NCBI GenBank assembly: GCA_964612525.1
Contig: CAZTCQ010000020.1
Coordinates: 1-32,727, forward strand
DNA: 32,727 nucleotides
Direction: 5' to 3'
DNA from: JAGNRR01 sp964612525
GTDB taxonomy: Bacteria; Bacteroidota; Bacteroidia; Chitinophagales; Chitinophagaceae
Under the pieces are notes generated by a model. That model made no database searches. It saw nothing but the letters and a program-made list of their open reading frames with translations, and had not been told where the DNA came from. Positions 23,901-31,888 of this stretch are shown here, in pieces. A program made the translations under genes and the position numbers. Position 1 is the first letter of the stretch. Each line of letters starts with the position of its first letter.

Positions 23901-26287
23901 CACCGCGAACCATATTATTACCGCTACTGGGAGTATTATTCTTCTTCTTGCTAAGTTTATCAACGTCCTGTGTTTATAACAAACATTTGAAAAAGGATCA
24001 ACTCCTTCTTATCGAGAATGAAATAGAAATTGTCGACCCAGCAGATCAAATAAAAAATAAAGTAAGATTAAAGGAGGGGATGTCATTGGTTATCCGGCAA
24101 CGACCTAATTCTAATTTAGGTGGGGTTGGAGTTTTACCGCGTTATAAACTATGGCGTTACAATCAAAGACATAGTTTTTATGAAGCCAATGAGCGTCATA
24201 AAAATATAAAGGAACGCAAGGTGGAAGTGCCCACCATAATTAATCCGGCCAGTACTCGTGTCACGGATACGGCTCTTAAAAAGTTCATGGTGAACAATGG
24301 ATATTATTACTCGAGGGTAAGTGACACGCTCATCAAGAAAAAAAATCAAGAAGCCAAAATTATTTATAAAGTTGAGCCGGGTAAAAAGTACAGCATCAAT
24401 AAAATAACCTATAAGGCTGAGAGTCAAGGTTTGCTTAATTTAATTCAAAGAACACGCAAGAGGAGTTTTATTAAAAAAGGAAATGTTTTTAGAAATATAG
24501 ATTTAGGCCAAGAGCGAGAACGACTGTACAATGTATTTCGCAATGCGGGTTACTTCGCTTTTAAAATTGAAAATATTGCCTTTGGTCCGGATACAATTAA
24601 ACGATCAGAATTGATTGACGTGCTTGATAATCCATTTGGAATCGATAGGCTAGGACCCGCTACTCAACAGACGGATAGCATTAATGTAGAAATGAATCTT
24701 TTTCCGACGCGAGATAGTGCCTTTGATAAAACCTTTACCTACAACAAAGTAATTGTGAGGTTTAAAGACCCTTTTACGGATAATAAGGGAAAGGAGTTAC
24801 AGGAAAAAAAGTTTAATGACTTAGTATTTAAATATTACGAGGAGGTCGTAAAGATGAGTGTGATTTATGATAATATTTTTTTACACCCTAATGAGTTATA
24901 CGCGACTAAAAATGAAGAAGCGACCCACAACAGATTAAACCAATTGGGTACATTTCAGTTTGTTGATATTCAGTTTATACGGAATGCCGAAAACCCATAC
25001 ACCCTAGATTGTTATATTGATCTTACTATGGCTATGAAGCGCGATATTAAGTTAAACGCTGACATAAGTAATGGCGAAGATTATTTTGCGGGCTTTGGAG
25101 GAGGAATAAACTTTAACAGTAAGAATTTATTGCGAGGTGCCAACAAACTAAACCTTCAAACTAATTACACCATTGAATATCGTCTTAAGAACAAGGAGCG
25201 GATTCGAGATGGTTTTTTATTGAATGCTAATAATTTTAACGTAGCGGCTAACTTTAGTATGCCCAAGTTTTTACTGCCGTTTAAACTCAATACTTCTAGG
25301 AATAATACACCCTTTACTATTTTTAGTTTGGCGCATAGCAGAATCAATAGGGTAGACGCTTTCAAGCTGCGAAATACAACTGCTAAACTTTCGTACAGCT
25401 GGAAAGAAACTTCAAAAAAAAGTTGGTTGGTTTCTCCCATATTTTTATCCGTTACAAATGTTCCGCAAGACGAATTAGGAGTGGAGTTTGAAAAAAGAAT
25501 TGCCCTATCTCGATATTTACAAAACACCTATTCCAACAACTTAATTGTCGGAGAAAATATAAGTTATGAGTACAGAAGTTCGTTGAAGAATGATGTGCCC
25601 GTAATGCACACCTTGAACATTGGGTTTGAAGAAGCCGGTTTATTAATGCAAGGGGTCAATGTTTTAAACCGGGCCGTCACGAATCGGTCAATTTCACCGA
25701 TAGCGCACTACGTACGAGCAGATTTTGATTATCGTTCCTATGTAAAATTAGATCGAAAAGTAATGCTTGCTTCTCGTGCTATGGTGGGTGTGGGTGTTCC
25801 TACATTTGGCGATATATCGCTGCCTTATATAAAGCAGTATTCGCAAGGGGGGGCTTTTAGTAATAGAGGTTGGCAGTTAAGAAACTTAGGGCCGGGACGG
25901 ACGGAACCTGAAAGTGCCAGCGGAAGGCAGATTGTAGACAGAACGGGAGATTTGAAGTTGGAGTTGAATACTGAGCTACGTTTTCCCGTCGCTACCATAG
26001 GAATCTTTGACTTGAAAGGAGCATCATTTATTGATGCGGGGAATATTTGGCTTTTTAATGAGGATGCTTCCAATCCAGGAGGGGAAATACGATTAGACAA
26101 ACTTTGGCAGGATATTGCCATTAGCAGCGGGCTTGGGTTGCGTTTAGATTTTTCCTTTTTCGTATTCCGAGTAGACCATGCTTGGCGATTTAAGTCTCCT
26201 TATATACCGCAAAACTCTGGTTGGGATTTTAAAAGTCTTAGACTAAATGACGGGCAATGGAATGTAGCCATTGGTTATCCGTTCTAA
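23891..26287 (+). CDS. tamL: TamL-like lipoprotein of the Omp85 (BamA/TamA) family
   Basis: A 798-residue protein. The TTG start gives MQNTPRTILLPLLGVLFFFLLSLSTSC, a complete lipoprotein signal with Cys27; the next in-frame start would remove the basic n-region. Residues about 100-380 hold POTRA-like repeats (KKNQEAKIIYKVEPGKKYSINKITYKAE, then ERLYNVFRNAGYFAFKIENIAF). The C-terminal half is a 16-strand-type Omp85 barrel with FGGGINFNSKNLLRGANKLNLQ and a late GGAFSNRGWQLRNLGPGR segment occupying the place of the VRG(F/Y) motif, ending in an aromatic residue (NVAIGYPF). In Bacteroidota, a lipidated TamA relative called TamL partners TamB in outer-membrane assembly; lipobox and domains support that call. 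Confidence 0.85.
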   Translation: MQNTPRTILLPLLGVLFFFLLSLSTSCVYNKHLKKDQLLLIENEIEIVDPADQIKNKVRLKEGMSLVIRQRPNSNLGGVGVLPRYKLWRYNQRHSFYEANERHKNIKERKVEVPTIINPASTRVTDTALKKFMVNNGYYYSRVSDTLIKKKNQEAKIIYKVEPGKKYSINKITYKAESQGLLNLIQRTRKRSFIKKGNVFRNIDLGQERERLYNVFRNAGYFAFKIENIAFGPDTIKRSELIDVLDNPFGIDRLGPATQQTDSINVEMNLFPTRDSAFDKTFTYNKVIVRFKDPFTDNKGKELQEKKFNDLVFKYYEEVVKMSVIYDNIFLHPNELYATKNEEATHNRLNQLGTFQFVDIQFIRNAENPYTLDCYIDLTMAMKRDIKLNADISNGEDYFAGFGGGINFNSKNLLRGANKLNLQTNYTIEYRLKNKERIRDGFLLNANNFNVAANFSMPKFLLPFKLNTSRNNTPFTIFSLAHSRINRVDAFKLRNTTAKLSYSWKETSKKSWLVSPIFLSVTNVPQDELGVEFEKRIALSRYLQNTYSNNLIVGENISYEYRSSLKNDVPVMHTLNIGFEEAGLLMQGVNVLNRAVTNRSISPIAHYVRADFDYRSYVKLDRKVMLASRAMVGVGVPTFGDISLPYIKQYSQGGAFSNRGWQLRNLGPGRTEPESASGRQIVDRTGDLKLELNTELRFPVATIGIFDLKGASFIDAGNIWLFNEDASNPGGEIRLDKLWQDIAISSGLGLRLDFSFFVFRVDHAWRFKSPYIPQNSGWDFKSLRLNDGQWNVAIGYPF

Positions 26288-26300
26288 AAAAATATATTTG
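26271..26300 (+). promoter_or_regulatory. Strong Bacteroidota promoter of the CBS/cysteine-synthase gene
   Basis: TTG (26271-26273), a 19-nt spacer and TATATTTG (26293-26300): a full match to TTG-N19-TAnnTTTG. The ATG follows 12 nt after the box. The -33 element lies inside the end of the TamL coding region. Confidence 0.7.
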
Positions 26301-26311
26301 CAATCATTATT

Positions 26312-27289
26312 ATGAAAAACGTACACGAGAACATTTTAAGCACAATAGGGAATACGCCTTTGATTAAACTAAACCACGTAGTAAAAGACCTACCTTGTCC
26401 TGTTTATGCCAAGGTGGAATATTTTAATCCTGGGAACAGTATTAAGGATCGTTTGGCGGTGCACTTGATTAAAGATGCTGAAAAGCGTGGCGTCCTAAAG
26501 CCAGGTGGAACGATAGTAGAGTGTACAAGTGGAAATACGGGTATGGGACTAGCTTTAGCGGCAAGTCAAATGGGTTACCAATGTGTTTTTACTATGGCAA
26601 GTAAAATGAGTCAAGCGAAGGTTGATATCTTGCGCGCTATGGGTGCAGAAGTACATGTTTGTCCAACGGATGTGCCTGCTGATGATCCTCGTTCATATTA
26701 TAAAGTAGCAGCTCGTATTGCTGAAGAGCGTGGTGGTTGGCTACCAGATCAATATAATAATTTAGCTAATCGAGAAGCGCATTATTTAAGCACAGGGCCT
26801 GAATTATGGGAGCAAACTGATGGTAAGATTACTCATTACGTAGTCGCAACAGGTACGGGTGGAACCATGATAGGAACTAGCCAATATTTAAAAGAACAAA
26901 ACCCAAACATTAAAGCTATTGCCGCCGATCCGAAAGGAAGTATTTTAAAACATTGGCATGAAACGGGAGAGGTTGATGAATCTTTGGCAGGTGTTTATAT
27001 GGTAGAAGGTGCTGGTGAGGATTTTGTTCCTAAAAATTACGAAGCTAAATATATCGATCAGTTTGTTGAAGTAACAGATGCTGAAGCATTGAACTGTGGT
27101 CGAGATATTGCTCGTTTAGAAGGATTGTTCTGTGGAAGCACAAGCGGTTGTGCATTGCAAGCAGTATTAAAAACGAAAGATCAATTTAAACCTGATGATT
27201 TCGTTGTCGTTGTTTTTCATGATCATGGGAGTCGATATGTAGATAAAATGTATAACGATGACTGGATGAAAGAAAAAGGCTTTCTTTAA
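26312..27289 (+). CDS. PLP-dependent cystathionine beta-synthase/cysteine synthase-family enzyme
   Basis: A 325-residue fold-type II PLP enzyme. FNPGNSIKDR carries the PLP Lys45; TSGNTG at 72-77 binds substrate carboxylate; GTGGT at 181-185 holds the PLP phosphate; GLFCGSTSGCAL at the end faces the ring nitrogen. It either condenses serine with homocysteine (CBS) or replaces the O-acetyl group of serine with sulfide (CysK). CPTDVPADDPRSYYKVAARIAEE and WLPDQYNNLANREAHY look more like CBS than CysK. The C-terminal CBS domains of eukaryotic enzymes are absent, as in many bacterial forms. It has its own promoter. Confidence 0.9.
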   Translation: MKNVHENILSTIGNTPLIKLNHVVKDLPCPVYAKVEYFNPGNSIKDRLAVHLIKDAEKRGVLKPGGTIVECTSGNTGMGLALAASQMGYQCVFTMASKMSQAKVDILRAMGAEVHVCPTDVPADDPRSYYKVAARIAEERGGWLPDQYNNLANREAHYLSTGPELWEQTDGKITHYVVATGTGGTMIGTSQYLKEQNPNIKAIAADPKGSILKHWHETGEVDESLAGVYMVEGAGEDFVPKNYEAKYIDQFVEVTDAEALNCGRDIARLEGLFCGSTSGCALQAVLKTKDQFKPDDFVVVVFHDHGSRYVDKMYNDDWMKEKGFL

Positions 27290-27323
27290 TAGATATTGGT
27301 AAAAATTTTTCTATTGCCCTACC

Positions 27324-27677
27324 ATGAAAGTGAATACCTCCATACCGCTTTATAGCATTCTTGTTTTTCATATTGTATGGACTTTATTTTCTTTTTACAC
27401 CATGTTCGCTGATTTTACGGTTTGGACGGATTATCATTGGATTCCGTTTTTGCTTTTGCTGTTTACTATCACTTGGTATGGAGCTTGTCGTAAGAAATAT
27501 ATTTTTGGTTTAATCTACATAGGCTTAGTCATGGTAGAGTTTTTAAGTCGTGCGGCTTTCAGAGACGCCTCTTGGGTAGATGTAATCAAAGGCTTACTTT
27601 TTCCCGTTGATTTGATTTTCGTAGCGATACTTTTATTTTTATTCAAAAAACATTTTGGTGTTTTGCAAAGAGATTAA
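27324..27677 (+). CDS. Small four-helix membrane protein of unknown function
   Basis: A 117-residue protein with four hydrophobic segments (about 6-25, 35-52, 58-72 and 92-108) and short loops; WTDYHWIPFLLLLF and ACRKKYIFG are visible. I do not recognise a family. It follows the CBS-like gene by 34 bp and precedes the BtuF-like gene by 57 bp, so it is probably part of the same plus-strand transcript. Confidence 0.55.
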   Translation: MKVNTSIPLYSILVFHIVWTLFSFYTMFADFTVWTDYHWIPFLLLLFTITWYGACRKKYIFGLIYIGLVMVEFLSRAAFRDASWVDVIKGLLFPVDLIFVAILLFLFKKHFGVLQRD

Positions 27678-27734
27678 TTCTACATGTTTATTTATTCAAG
27701 CCTTACATCTTTTATTTACTAAAACGCTTTCGCT

Positions 27735-28514
27735 ATGAAATCTATTGACCAAACTGGTTTTGAAATTGAACTGGATAGTAAACCCAAACGAATTATTTCT
27801 TTAGTGCCATCCCAAACAGAATTGTTACATTATTTAGGGTTAGAAGATGAGGTAGTTGGAATTACTAAATTTTGTATTCACCCAAATGCATGGTTTCAAG
27901 GAAAGGAGCGTGTTGGCGGCACAAAAAAACTGGATTTAGACAAAATAAAATCACTTCAGCCTGACTTGATTATCGGCAATAAAGAAGAAAATACCAAAGA
28001 AGATATAGAGTGGCTTCGAAAAGAATATCCTGTTTGGCTCAGTGATATTGACACTATGGAAGAAGCAATTGATATGATTGATCAAGTGGGAATCATGACG
28101 GGTGTAATTCCTAAGGCGCAAACTTTAATACATAAAATTTTTGAAGCGCAAGCTGATTTGCCGGTGTCGGATAAAAAGGTGCTTTATTTTATTTGGGATG
28201 ATCCTAAAATGGTGGTTGGTAAAAAAACATTTATCGATGCTATGCTTTCCGAGGCAGGTTTTGTGAATTGCGTTTCTCAGGAGCGCTACCCAAGTTTGAA
28301 CCCTGAGGATATTAAAGCATTCAATCCTGATTTTATTTTTCTATCCTCCGAACCTTTTCCTTTCAAAGAAAAACATCAACAAGAATTTCAAAAGTCTTTT
28401 CCAAATGCCAAAGTTGAACTGGTAGACGGAGAGTTATTTAGTTGGTACGGTAGTCGATTACTGAAAAGCTTTGACTATTTTCGAGTATTACATGAGCGAT
28501 TGGTTTCGAAATAA
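27735..28514 (+). CDS. BtuF-like helical-backbone metal-receptor protein without signal peptide
   Basis: A 259-residue protein of the type III periplasmic-binding fold (BtuF/FhuD-like). PKRIISLVPSQTELLHYLGLEDEVVGITKFCIHP opens the first lobe, and SLQPDLIIGNKEENTKEDIEWL and FIDAMLSEAGFVN mark the following elements. In binding proteins of this fold these lobes bind cobalamin, siderophore or haem between them. The protein begins directly with MKSIDQTGFEIEL and has no signal peptide or lipobox, so a cytoplasmic location is predicted. No permease or ATPase gene is adjacent. Cytosolic members of this family occur in Bacteroidota; the ligand is unknown. The next gene starts inside its 3' end. Confidence 0.75.
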   Translation: MKSIDQTGFEIELDSKPKRIISLVPSQTELLHYLGLEDEVVGITKFCIHPNAWFQGKERVGGTKKLDLDKIKSLQPDLIIGNKEENTKEDIEWLRKEYPVWLSDIDTMEEAIDMIDQVGIMTGVIPKAQTLIHKIFEAQADLPVSDKKVLYFIWDDPKMVVGKKTFIDAMLSEAGFVNCVSQERYPSLNPEDIKAFNPDFIFLSSEPFPFKEKHQQEFQKSFPNAKVELVDGELFSWYGSRLLKSFDYFRVLHERLVSK

Positions 28515-30036
28515 TACGGTTTGGCTTGCCTTGATATTGTATTGTCTTGTGTGGCTTTTATTGCATCCAAGCTTAGGTTATTTATTAGACAGTGATGCGG
28601 TTGCGTATCTCACAATAGCTCATCGAGCCGCTGATGGAGAATGGGTCAAGAGTATCAACGGCTTATGGAGCCCGTTAAATTCTTGGTTGCTGATCCCGTT
28701 TATCAAATTGGGCTTTGACTCCTGGATGGTTTCAAAAATTATGAATGCTTGTTTTGGGGGAGTTCTCTTGCTGTTGTCCAATACGTTTTTTAAAAGAATT
28801 GCCTTGCCAACTCAATGGGTGCGACTGTTAACTTTTATTCTAGTTCCTATACTAGTTTTCTATAGTTATTTTCAAATGTTTGGCGATGTGCTCATGCTGG
28901 TTCTTACGATGATTTATATTTTACTAGTCATTAAAAAAGATTTTCTTTTTTCTCAAAAAAAAATTGTCACTGCCGCGGTTGTAATGGGCGTGGCTTACTA
29001 CGCTAAGTCCTATGCTTTGGTGCTTTTTTGTTTGCATTTTTCTTTTTTATTTTTCGCGCAGCTCTATCAAAATAGTACCAAACGAAAAACTTTGTTCTTG
29101 AATTACATACTGGGAATTGGGATTGTTTTTTTAATGGTCTTGCCTAGGACTTATCAAATTTATACTAAGTATGATCTTATTTCACTCACAGGTTTGTCAG
29201 GTAAATTGAATATGAGCTGGCATATTAATAGCGGAAAAACATTTAAGGAAGAAATTAAATTAATTGTTCCGCCAGCCTATGAAGATTCTCCTAGTTTTTG
29301 GGAAGACCCTTCTATAAGCCATGGTAAAATGTCAACTCCTTTTGAGTCAGCTCACAATTTGGGCCGCTGGATTTTACGGGTGGGTTACAATTGTTTTTTA
29401 TTATTGAAAAGCTATTTGTTGATTAGTGTATTTTCTTTGGTGTTGTTAGGGTTTCTTTTTTATGATGCCTATCGAGCTAGAAAAATAGCCCCCCTCCATT
29501 TTAAATTGCTTTCACTTTTGCTGGTGTTGCCCATTGGATATTTGGCAATAGTAGTAGAAACAAGGTATGTATGGTTGAGTACTTTTTTGCTCATGGCTTT
29601 AGGGGTGAAAATTGCTTTGTCCTATTTTGATTCTAAAAATGTTCAGAAGATTCTGCTAATATTCTGCCTTTCTTTTTTAATTCATCCTTGTTATATGCTT
29701 TTTCAATTGCAGTATAAAAACAAGAATTTGTTTGACTTGGCAGGTGCTTTAAAAAGTAAAAACGTTCATGGTAAAATAGTTTCTAATATTAATGATGAGG
29801 GTAGTTTGTGGGTGGTCTCTTATTTAGCGGAGCTTCAAAATTATACTATTGAACATCCTAATTATGACTTTGCTGAATTAAGCACTGAAATGAGACGGTA
29901 CAACATCCAACAATATTTACACTTCAAAAATGAAGGTGGGCGATTTAAGGAGACGGATTCGTCTTTTACAGCTAACCTGAAAGTACTAGCCAAACTTCCT
30001 GAACACAACGCCACTTTATACCTTTTAAAGGACTAG
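28492..30036 (+). CDS. GT-C-type integral membrane protein (glycosyltransferase 39-like)
   Basis: A 514-residue protein with about ten membrane segments. The start is the ATG at 28492 (MSDWFRNNTVWLALILY), overlapping the BtuF-like gene by 23 nt; a TTG seven codons earlier is less likely. LLDSDAVAYLTIAHRAADGEW after the first helix carries the acidic residues expected in the catalytic loop of GT-C transferases. The C-terminal part (about 410-514) is a hydrophilic domain without clear homology. The role in sugar or lipid transfer is inferred from topology. It ends by sharing CTAG (30033-30036) with the convergent gene, each reading a TAG stop. Confidence 0.65.
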   Translation: MSDWFRNNTVWLALILYCLVWLLLHPSLGYLLDSDAVAYLTIAHRAADGEWVKSINGLWSPLNSWLLIPFIKLGFDSWMVSKIMNACFGGVLLLLSNTFFKRIALPTQWVRLLTFILVPILVFYSYFQMFGDVLMLVLTMIYILLVIKKDFLFSQKKIVTAAVVMGVAYYAKSYALVLFCLHFSFLFFAQLYQNSTKRKTLFLNYILGIGIVFLMVLPRTYQIYTKYDLISLTGLSGKLNMSWHINSGKTFKEEIKLIVPPAYEDSPSFWEDPSISHGKMSTPFESAHNLGRWILRVGYNCFLLLKSYLLISVFSLVLLGFLFYDAYRARKIAPLHFKLLSLLLVLPIGYLAIVVETRYVWLSTFLLMALGVKIALSYFDSKNVQKILLIFCLSFLIHPCYMLFQLQYKNKNLFDLAGALKSKNVHGKIVSNINDEGSLWVVSYLAELQNYTIEHPNYDFAELSTEMRRYNIQQYLHFKNEGGRFKETDSSFTANLKVLAKLPEHNATLYLLKD

Positions 30037-30500
30037 ACTTGTGACCTGACCCAAGCCTTAATTTTTTTTATATAATCGAAGTAACCATTACCCATTCTGA
30101 AAGCAAAAAATAGCATCATTAAAATACCTATGCCTATCATGCCCCACGCGGCTTTTGTGTAGTCTGCTTCTCCGCTGTAGAGCATGGCCACGCCGGCAAT
30201 CGTGATGAAGATGATGAAAAATAAGGCAATCGTCGGTCCGCCGATGTCAATCCTTCGCGGTTTGCTTTTCATTTTTATTTTTGTTTTGCCATTTGATTCT
30301 TTGAGTAGTAAATGTGTAATGGGTAAAGTATATACCTTTTCCTCCGCCAGTTCTGTATGCGGGATTACTTTCATAATGCCTCTTTTGTCCATTACCTCAA
30401 AATCTAATCCATGAACTTTAAAATGCTTGCCGATTAACTTTTTTCGAATCTCATCATGAGATAAATTGGTGGAGATTGTATAGCTTCTTCTAAATATCAT
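30033..30500 (-). CDS. Small membrane protein with cytoplasmic beta domain, unknown function
   Basis: A 155-residue protein starting at the ATG at 30500 (MIFRRSYTISTNLSHDEIRKKL). A TTG start at 30545 is unlikely because a promoter lies at 30515-30545. Residues about 1-85 are soluble (FKVHGLDFEVMDKRGIMKVIPHTEL, then basic KIKMKSKPRRID); two membrane segments follow (about 88-108 and 117-137), then a basic tail. I do not recognise a family. Its TAG stop overlaps the convergent stop by 4 nt. Confidence 0.6.
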   Translation of the reverse strand: MIFRRSYTISTNLSHDEIRKKLIGKHFKVHGLDFEVMDKRGIMKVIPHTELAEEKVYTLPITHLLLKESNGKTKIKMKSKPRRIDIGGPTIALFFIIFITIAGVAMLYSGEADYTKAAWGMIGIGILMMLFFAFRMGNGYFDYIKKIKAWVRSQV

Positions 30501-30514
30501 ACCTATGATTTTCC

Positions 30515-30545
30515 CCAAGTTAAAAAAAAATTCTGAATCTTGCAA
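30515..30545 (-). promoter_or_regulatory. Candidate promoter of the small membrane protein
   Basis: On the minus strand: TTG (30545-30543), a 20-nt spacer with a T tract, then TAACTTGG (30522-30515), one mismatch from TAnnTTTG. The ATG follows 14 nt later, which argues against the longer reading from 30545. Confidence 0.45.
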
Positions 30546-30594
30546 GTTCTATTTTTCACAAAGTGTTACTTTAGTTTTTAAAATAATGTAAATC

Positions 30595-31143
30595 ATGGAT
30601 ACTGAAAATCTTGGGATAGGTTCTAAAATAGAACATCCATTATTGGGCAGAGGAGTAATTGTAGAAGCAGGAAGTGAGTTTTATAAAATCTGGTTCAAGT
30701 CTTCTAATTCGGTAAAAAACATTGCCAAAGATTTCGATTTGAAAATAATGTCGGCGATTGAAGGAAGTGATGGCAGTGGCGAGGTCGCTTCTATGGCAGA
30801 CCTAGAAATGGTCATCAATAATATTCTGGACCAACGTGCAGATTTAAATGAGCGTGTAGAATTAGGTGGCAAATGGGATGGAGGAACAGTCATTTTAAAG
30901 CCGGGTAGCGACGATTTGCAGAGCAAAGAATTTACCATAGAATCGTTTTTTCATAAAATTGTAATGGTGCGAGATCGACTGCGTGTATTGGAGCAGAATA
31001 TTAATTCGCATAAAGTACTCACAGACGAGGAAAAAGTACATATGCAGCAATATATTACAAGGGCGTATGGTTCGCTGACCACTTTTAATGTACTCTTCAA
31101 AAATTCTCATGAGCAGTTTAAGGGAAGTTCTAGTAAGGGTTAA
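30595..31143 (+). CDS. Uncharacterised protein with UvrD/PcrA-tail-like N-terminal module
   Basis: A 182-residue soluble protein. Residues about 6-52 (IGSKIEHPLLGRGVIVEAGSEFYKIWFKSSNSVKNIAKDFDLKIM) follow the pattern V-x-H-P-x-F-G-x-G-x-V...V-x-F...K-x-L of the Tudor-like C-terminal module of UvrD/PcrA helicases, which in PcrA contacts RNA polymerase. Residues about 60-175 are mainly helical (MADLEMVINNILDQRADLNERVELGGKWDGGTVILKPGSDDL, then LRVLEQNINSHKVLTDEEKVHMQQYITRAYGSLTTFNVLF). The similarity is a motif-level reading, not a database result. A weak promoter-like TACTTTAG lies at 30567-30574. A REP-like repeat begins directly at its stop codon. Confidence 0.6.
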   Translation: MDTENLGIGSKIEHPLLGRGVIVEAGSEFYKIWFKSSNSVKNIAKDFDLKIMSAIEGSDGSGEVASMADLEMVINNILDQRADLNERVELGGKWDGGTVILKPGSDDLQSKEFTIESFFHKIVMVRDRLRVLEQNINSHKVLTDEEKVHMQQYITRAYGSLTTFNVLFKNSHEQFKGSSSKG

Positions 31144-31286
31144 ACACACCCCAATCCCTCTCAAGAGGGGCTTTCGTTTTTTTATCCACAGAGGCATTGG
31201 CTCGTGGTTCTGTGAATTGTTTTGTCTAGCTTATTTATGTCACCAGCAAATAGCATGTTCCCCCTTGAGAGGGGCTAGGGGTGTGT
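31144..31286. repeat. REP/MITE-like element with long imperfect terminal inverted repeats
   Basis: The left end (31144-about 31171) and right end (about 31259-31286) are imperfect inverted copies of about 28 bp, each with an ACACACCCC-type outer block and a C-rich/G-rich inner hairpin. Inside lies a further 6-bp stem, CACAGA (31187-31192) with TCTGTG (31209-31214). C/G-rich palindromes of this type (CACCCC...CCCTCTCAAGAGGGG) recur in many Bacteroidota genomes. It carries no open frame and starts one base after the stop of the previous gene. I see no target duplication. Confidence 0.65.
31156..31183 (+). terminator. Intrinsic terminator formed by the left repeat arm
   Basis: CCCTCT (31156-31161) pairs with AGAGGG (31164-31169), and seven T follow at 31177-31183. 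It lies 12 bp after the stop of the 182-residue protein. The short loop of 2 nt makes the hairpin tight, but the T run is somewhat distant. Confidence 0.5.
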
Positions 31287-31331
31287 CCTAAAACGAACTA
31301 AAAAATACCCGAACTATTCAACCTTTTCCAT

Positions 31332-31339
31332 TAGCTTTG
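31332..31339 (+). promoter_or_regulatory. Candidate -7 box of the pyrR-pyrB operon
   Basis: TAGCTTTG is a perfect TAnnTTTG match, 18 nt before the pyrR TTG start. No good TTG is seen at -33. If it is used, the leader is too short for a pyrimidine attenuator of the Bacillus kind. Confidence 0.5.
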
Positions 31340-31357
31340 CACCTCAGAACGTAGGTT

Positions 31358-31888
31358 TTGAAAACATTACTCAACAGCAAACAATTTCAAGTCGTGATAG
31401 AGCGGCTTTCCCATCAGCTAATTGAGAATCATCTTTCTTTCGAAAATACTTGTATCATAGGCATGCAGCCACGCGGGATTTATCTCAGTGATAAAATTGT
31501 GGAGTATGTAGAAAAAATACGTGGTGTGAAAATTGAGTATGGAAAATTGGATATCACTTTCTATCGAGATGATTTTAAATCGAGCGATCAAATCCATACA
31601 CCGAAGAAAACAGAATTGCCCTTTAGCCTTACGGATAAAAAAGTCATTTTAATAGATGACGTTTTATATACGGGAAGAACCATTCGTTCGGCACTGGATG
31701 CCATGCTTGATTTTGGACGTCCGGCTAAAGTAGAATTACTGACTTTGATTAACCGACGTTTTAGCCGTCAACTACCTATTCAGCCGGACTATGTGGGCAA
31801 AACGATTGATAGCATTCACTCACAAAAAGTTAAGGTATACTGGTCAGCATTAGATAAAAAAGACGAAGTCGTATTATTAAATGAATAA
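31358..31888 (+). CDS. pyrR: PyrR bifunctional pyrimidine-operon regulator / uracil phosphoribosyltransferase
   Basis: A 176-residue protein with a TTG start (TTG-AAA-ACA) and a weak GTAGG purine stretch before it. VILIDDVLYTGRTIRSALDAM (about 96-116) is the 13-residue PRPP-binding loop of type I phosphoribosyltransferases. The early RLSHQLIENH and GMQPRGIYLSDKI blocks are characteristic of PyrR. In Bacillus it binds pyr leader RNA in response to UMP; in other phyla it may act only as an enzyme. Its 3' end overlaps the ATG of pyrB by 8 nt, so the two are co-translated. Confidence 0.92.
   Translation: MKTLLNSKQFQVVIERLSHQLIENHLSFENTCIIGMQPRGIYLSDKIVEYVEKIRGVKIEYGKLDITFYRDDFKSSDQIHTPKKTELPFSLTDKKVILIDDVLYTGRTIRSALDAMLDFGRPAKVELLTLINRRFSRQLPIQPDYVGKTIDSIHSQKVKVYWSALDKKDEVVLLNE

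Noticed and set aside
23886..23963. Possible 26-residue N-terminal extension of the rRNA methyltransferase
   Set aside because: It is the antisense of the TamL signal peptide; the family start MLSKAQIKHI fits the ATG at 23885.
30501..30545. Longer start for the small minus-strand membrane protein
   Set aside because: It would begin inside the candidate promoter at 30515-30545, and the start codon would be TTG instead of ATG.
31144..31357. PyrR-binding attenuator in the pyrR upstream region
   Set aside because: The hairpins belong to the repeat element and lie upstream of the likely promoter; no PyrR-type binding loop was recognised.
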